Assembly (NCBI GenBank): GCA_038240665.1
Contig: JBBRGN010000074.1
Location: forward strand, 1-17,472
From: Haliscomenobacter sp038240665
GTDB lineage: Bacteria; Bacteroidota; Bacteroidia; Chitinophagales; Saprospiraceae
Length of the DNA stretch: 17,472 nucleotides
Direction: 5' to 3'
How positions within the stretch are numbered: position 1 is the stretch's first letter; every line of letters begins with the position of its first letter. The notes under the pieces are model-generated. The model was given only the letters and a program-made list of their open reading frames with translations. It was not told where the DNA came from and made no database searches. This document shows positions 14,785 through 17,472 of this stretch, one piece after another. A program made the position numbers and the translations under genes.

Positions 14785-15576
14785 ATGTTGATCAATGAGT
14801 TGGACTTTAAAAAAGTTCCCCATTCTCGGGTAAACGCTTTGCGTTTTATTTCCCGTTACCTGAAAAATGAGCCGGTAAAAGGCAAGATAATTGTTGATGT
14901 ACCAGCAGGATCGGGGTTTGTTTCGGGATTGTGTAGTCAGGCTGGCGCATTGGTGGAGCCATATGACCTGCATCCAGCGATTTTTCAGCAAGATCATTTG
15001 ATCTGTAGGGAACTCGACCTGAATGAGACATTCCCCATTGCGACGGATCATGCTGATTACGTACTGTACATGGAAAATGTAGAAAGTATCTCCGATCAGT
15101 TGCATTTGATTCGCGAGCTTGCCCGCATCCTAAAGCCGGGCGGAAAACTCGTCATTACGATGCCCAACCAAAGTAATTTGCAAAATCGTGCCAATCATTT
15201 TTGGATGGAATCGGAGCGGAGCAGATTTTTTTTACCCAATGAATACAACGGGATCGTTGGGTATGATGATCAACATGTTTATTTAGGCCGCTTTTTCTTA
15301 TGTGGTGTGCAACGATTGCGGAGTTTGGCGGGTTTGGCTGGATTGAAATTGGAGCAAGTACATCCCAACGAAATCAGTTATTCGGCATTGGGAATATTCA
15401 TTATAGCTGCGCCTTTTTTATACCTGCGTTCTTGGCTTGCTTTGCGCCGCAATCTACGCAAGGCTGCTGGTGGCGACCAGGAGTGGGAAGTGCTGCGCAT
15501 CCAACATCAATTAAATACCAGTTCTATTGTGCTGTTACATAAACATTTGTGTGTAACGTTTATCAAGCCAAAGTAA
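14785..15576 (+). CDS. Class I SAM-dependent methyltransferase with a C-terminal hydrophobic segment
   Basis: A 263-residue methyltransferase of the Methyltransf_11/25 type. Motif I is VDVPAGSGF (37-45), the acidic position after it is in VEPYDLHP (57-64), motif II-like DYVLYMENVES is at 91-101, and LKPGGKLVITMPN at 116-128. A hydrophobic stretch, ALGIFIIAAPFLYLRSWLAL (201-220), may anchor or insert into the membrane. I chose the ATG at 14785; a TTG two codons earlier is a possible but less likely start. The substrate cannot be told from sequence. It ends just before a strong terminator. Confidence 0.83.
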   Translation: MLINELDFKKVPHSRVNALRFISRYLKNEPVKGKIIVDVPAGSGFVSGLCSQAGALVEPYDLHPAIFQQDHLICRELDLNETFPIATDHADYVLYMENVESISDQLHLIRELARILKPGGKLVITMPNQSNLQNRANHFWMESERSRFFLPNEYNGIVGYDDQHVYLGRFFLCGVQRLRSLAGLAGLKLEQVHPNEISYSALGIFIIAAPFLYLRSWLALRRNLRKAAGGDQEWEVLRIQHQLNTSSIVLLHKHLCVTFIKPK

Positions 15577-15581
15577 TAGAG

Positions 15582-15634
15582 GGTAAGGAAGGAATCAAAA
15601 AAAATCACTCCTTCCTTACCTTCAATTTTTTTTT
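15582..15634. terminator. Strong terminator between convergent genes
   Basis: GGTAAGGAAGGA (15582-15593) and TCCTTCCTTACC (15609-15620) form a perfect 12-bp stem with a 15-nt A-rich loop, followed on the plus strand by nine Ts (15626-15634). It lies 6 nt after the methyltransferase stop and 23 nt downstream of the esterase stop on the other strand. It is a typical intrinsic terminator for the plus strand. It may also block or end minus-strand transcription, though no T-run follows on that side. Confidence 0.9.
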
Positions 15635-15642
15635 CAAACAAC

Positions 15643-17472
15643 TTATTTCTGTAGCTTAAATTTGGTTTCAGTAGTAATCCCTTTCCAGTTGTCGGTTCGG
15701 AAAGGTGAAGCCGGAAAACCATCCTTATTGAATAAATTGCCTTCGCTGGCATCATCTGCCCAGCCATAGCGCACAGCAACTGGACTGGGTAAGTTATCTT
15801 GAAACACCACTATTTTATCACCATCGATTAAGGCTTTGGCAAAACGGAATTTTTGATCCACGCCCGCAATTTCAAACCCTTTTAAGTAACCATAAGCATC
15901 TTTAGAAGCGACTAAGCCACTCCCCAAATTGGTAAAACTCAAAATGATTTTGTTGCCATCAATTTTCATGGATTGATAAGTAGGTCCGCTGCTGAGGAGG
16001 TTCAGACCATAAGTTTTGTTCAGCGCAAGGGCAGCCAAACGTTTACCCACATCCTGTTTGTTGAGCGGGTGAATGTCTTTAGGGTCGCCGATATCGGTGG
16101 TGACTGCCATCCCTGTATTGGGTAAAGACAGGGTCAAGGTTTGAGCTTCGCGAAGCTCGGCCCACGAACTGCCGCGCTGGCTGTTGCCATTGTTAGAATT
16201 ATAACTGGATAACTGAACAAAGTAAAAAGGAAAATCGCCCTGTTTCCATTGTTTGCGCCAGTCGGAGATCATCAGCGGGAAAGCTTGGCGGTATTGATAA
16301 GCACGATCGGCATTGGATTCGCCTTGATACCAGATTACCCCTTTGATGGCAAAAGGGATCAAAGGATTGATCATGGAATTGAACAACAAGGTAGGATAAG
16401 AGTTGGGGCCTACGCCCGGTACTTTAGTAGATATACCAGCTACTCTATACTTCCAAATACCGGCAAGGGCTTGAACTTGATCCCCAATCGTGAATTTAAG
16501 GTTATTGGCATCGCCATAGAATCCACCGTCGCCTCCAGTATCGGTTACTTTTACAGCAATAACGTTATTTCCAGCGGTTAGAAGGCCTGCGGGGATGGTA
16601 TATTTCCTTTTGGTATTGTAGCGCGTATCTTGTCCAATTAGGGTGCCGTTAACATAGGTTTCATCAATGTCATCAATAGTTCCTAATTCAAGTTGTGCTT
16701 CTTTTCCTTGATTTGTAGAAGTTAAAACGATGTTTTTTCGAAACCAAACTTCGCCATCCATATATCCCAACGCTTGTTGTTCCCAGGGTTTGGGGACTTC
16801 CATAGTTGCCCATTGGGAATCGTTAAAATCTTTGTTTTTCCAAGAAGGCAATTCACTCGCAATTTTATCCATTGGGCCTTGTAGCGTTTCTATCCTGGTT
16901 TTTACACCCATATTTGCTACCCGATTAAGTGAATCAAGGTTCATGCGTGGCATATTGGCAATCATACTTTGAAATTCGGGGCTTTGTTCAAACGCTTGCC
17001 GACTCGTCCAGGTCTCGGAATGAGTGCCGCCCCATGAGGTATGGATCAATCCAATGGGAATTTTTAGCTCCCCCTGCAGTGCTTGTGCAAAAAAGTACCC
17101 CACAGCCGTAAAACGCCCGGCATTTTCAGAGGTACAGACCTCCCAATTTCCAGCGGTAAGATCTTCCCTTGGTTCAGAGGCTATGGTCTGTGGAACGGTA
17201 AAATGGCGGATGAGCGGAAAATTAGCCGCTTTGATTTCTTGAACGCCATTAAGTGCCCTACTCAATGGCCATTCCATATTGGATTGACCAGAACAAACCC
17301 ACACGTCCCCGATCAAAACATTTTTGAACAGTACCGTATTGCTTTTACTCTTGATGATCAGCGGGTAAGGGCCGCCGGCAGCTTCAGCAGCTAGATTGGT
17401 GCTCCATTTGCCACTGAGATTGGCGATTACAGTCACTATTTGTTGATTGAACAAGATGGTGATTTTTTCTTT
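15643..17472 (-). CDS. Sialate O-acetylesterase-like SASA-family esterase (5' end outside window)
   Basis: An SGNH-type carbohydrate esterase expected to remove O-acetyl groups from sialic acids or plant glycans. The frame runs to the window edge (first visible residues KEKITILFNQ), so the apparent start at 17454 is an internal TTG and the signal peptide lies outside. Counting from the edge, motifs are: ASGKW-like NLSGKW; VWVCSGQSNMEWPL with catalytic Ser64; IHTSWGGTHSETW (143-155); WYQGESNA (381-388); and the C-terminal DIHP (466-469) carrying the Asp/His pair. Between the two halves (about 215-325) is an inserted jelly-roll resembling glycoside hydrolase 2 sugar-binding domains (WFRKNIVL, GTIDDIDETYVNGTLIG). 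Such insertions are common in this family. Confidence 0.9.
   Translation of the reverse strand, partial: KEKITILFNQQIVTVIANLSGKWSTNLAAEAAGGPYPLIIKSKSNTVLFKNVLIGDVWVCSGQSNMEWPLSRALNGVQEIKAANFPLIRHFTVPQTIASEPREDLTAGNWEVCTSENAGRFTAVGYFFAQALQGELKIPIGLIHTSWGGTHSETWTSRQAFEQSPEFQSMIANMPRMNLDSLNRVANMGVKTRIETLQGPMDKIASELPSWKNKDFNDSQWATMEVPKPWEQQALGYMDGEVWFRKNIVLTSTNQGKEAQLELGTIDDIDETYVNGTLIGQDTRYNTKRKYTIPAGLLTAGNNVIAVKVTDTGGDGGFYGDANNLKFTIGDQVQALAGIWKYRVAGISTKVPGVGPNSYPTLLFNSMINPLIPFAIKGVIWYQGESNADRAYQYRQAFPLMISDWRKQWKQGDFPFYFVQLSSYNSNNGNSQRGSSWAELREAQTLTLSLPNTGMAVTTDIGDPKDIHPLNKQDVGKRLAALALNKTYGLNLLSSGPTYQSMKIDGNKIILSFTNLGSGLVASKDAYGYLKGFEIAGVDQKFRFAKALIDGDKIVVFQDNLPSPVAVRYGWADDASEGNLFNKDGFPASPFRTDNWKGITTETKFKLQK

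Noticed and set aside
17452..17454. Apparent start codon of the esterase
   Set aside because: It is an internal TTG. The frame continues to the window edge with sequence (KEKITI) that fits the family's N-terminal beta-domain, so the real start lies outside.

Overview
The window looks like a chromosomal segment of a Bacteroidota member, probably an environmental one such as the Saprospirales/Haliscomenobacter group. The order-level guess is inference only. The evidence is start codons mostly without Shine-Dalgarno sequences, TAnnTTTG-like promoter boxes, a Por/type IX-like C-terminal sorting domain, looser lipoboxes and moderate GC. No rRNA, tRNA, CRISPR array, insertion sequence or origin was found.

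Layout. (1) 1-2233, minus strand: a secreted purple-acid-phosphatase-like metallophosphoesterase, followed by a membrane-anchored Cys-type glutathione peroxidase whose 3' end lies outside the window. (2) 2510-3799, plus: glyA, with a TAnnTTTG box upstream and hairpins downstream. (3) 4130-8564, plus: a tripartite exporter in the order ATPase, lipoprotein adaptor, FtsX-fold permease, TolC-like outer-membrane factor. A 14-bp perfect inverted repeat lies upstream. A 297-nt gap between the ATPase and adaptor genes holds a possible 36-codon secreted-peptide ORF. (4) 8565-9999: a patch of gene wreckage. A HipB-like helix-turn-helix fragment is joined out of frame to a ParA-type ATPase that lacks its Walker A part, and an opposing DUF4143-type ATPase tail carries a frameshift and a nonsense codon. 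The ParA stretch is clearly more AT-rich than its neighbours. (5) 10000-13406, plus: a small four-helix membrane protein, then pnuC and nadR overlapping by ATGA (nicotinamide riboside uptake and conversion to NAD), then a lactonase-like beta-propeller lipoprotein. (6) 13584-15576, plus: an exported protein with two thioredoxin-fold modules, then a SAM-dependent methyltransferase with a hydrophobic segment. (7) A strong hairpin terminator at 15582-15634 separates these from a convergent sialate O-acetylesterase on the minus strand, which runs off the right edge.

Most genes are ordinary housekeeping or envelope functions. The parts most worth attention are the chimeric XRE/ParA/DUF4143 scar at 8.7-9.9 kb and the unexplained DNA around and inside the exporter operon. 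I saw no convincing new multi-gene system. Several starts differ from the longest open frame: TTG-initiated extensions were rejected for the outer-membrane factor, PnuC and the methyltransferase, and the esterase has no start inside the window.
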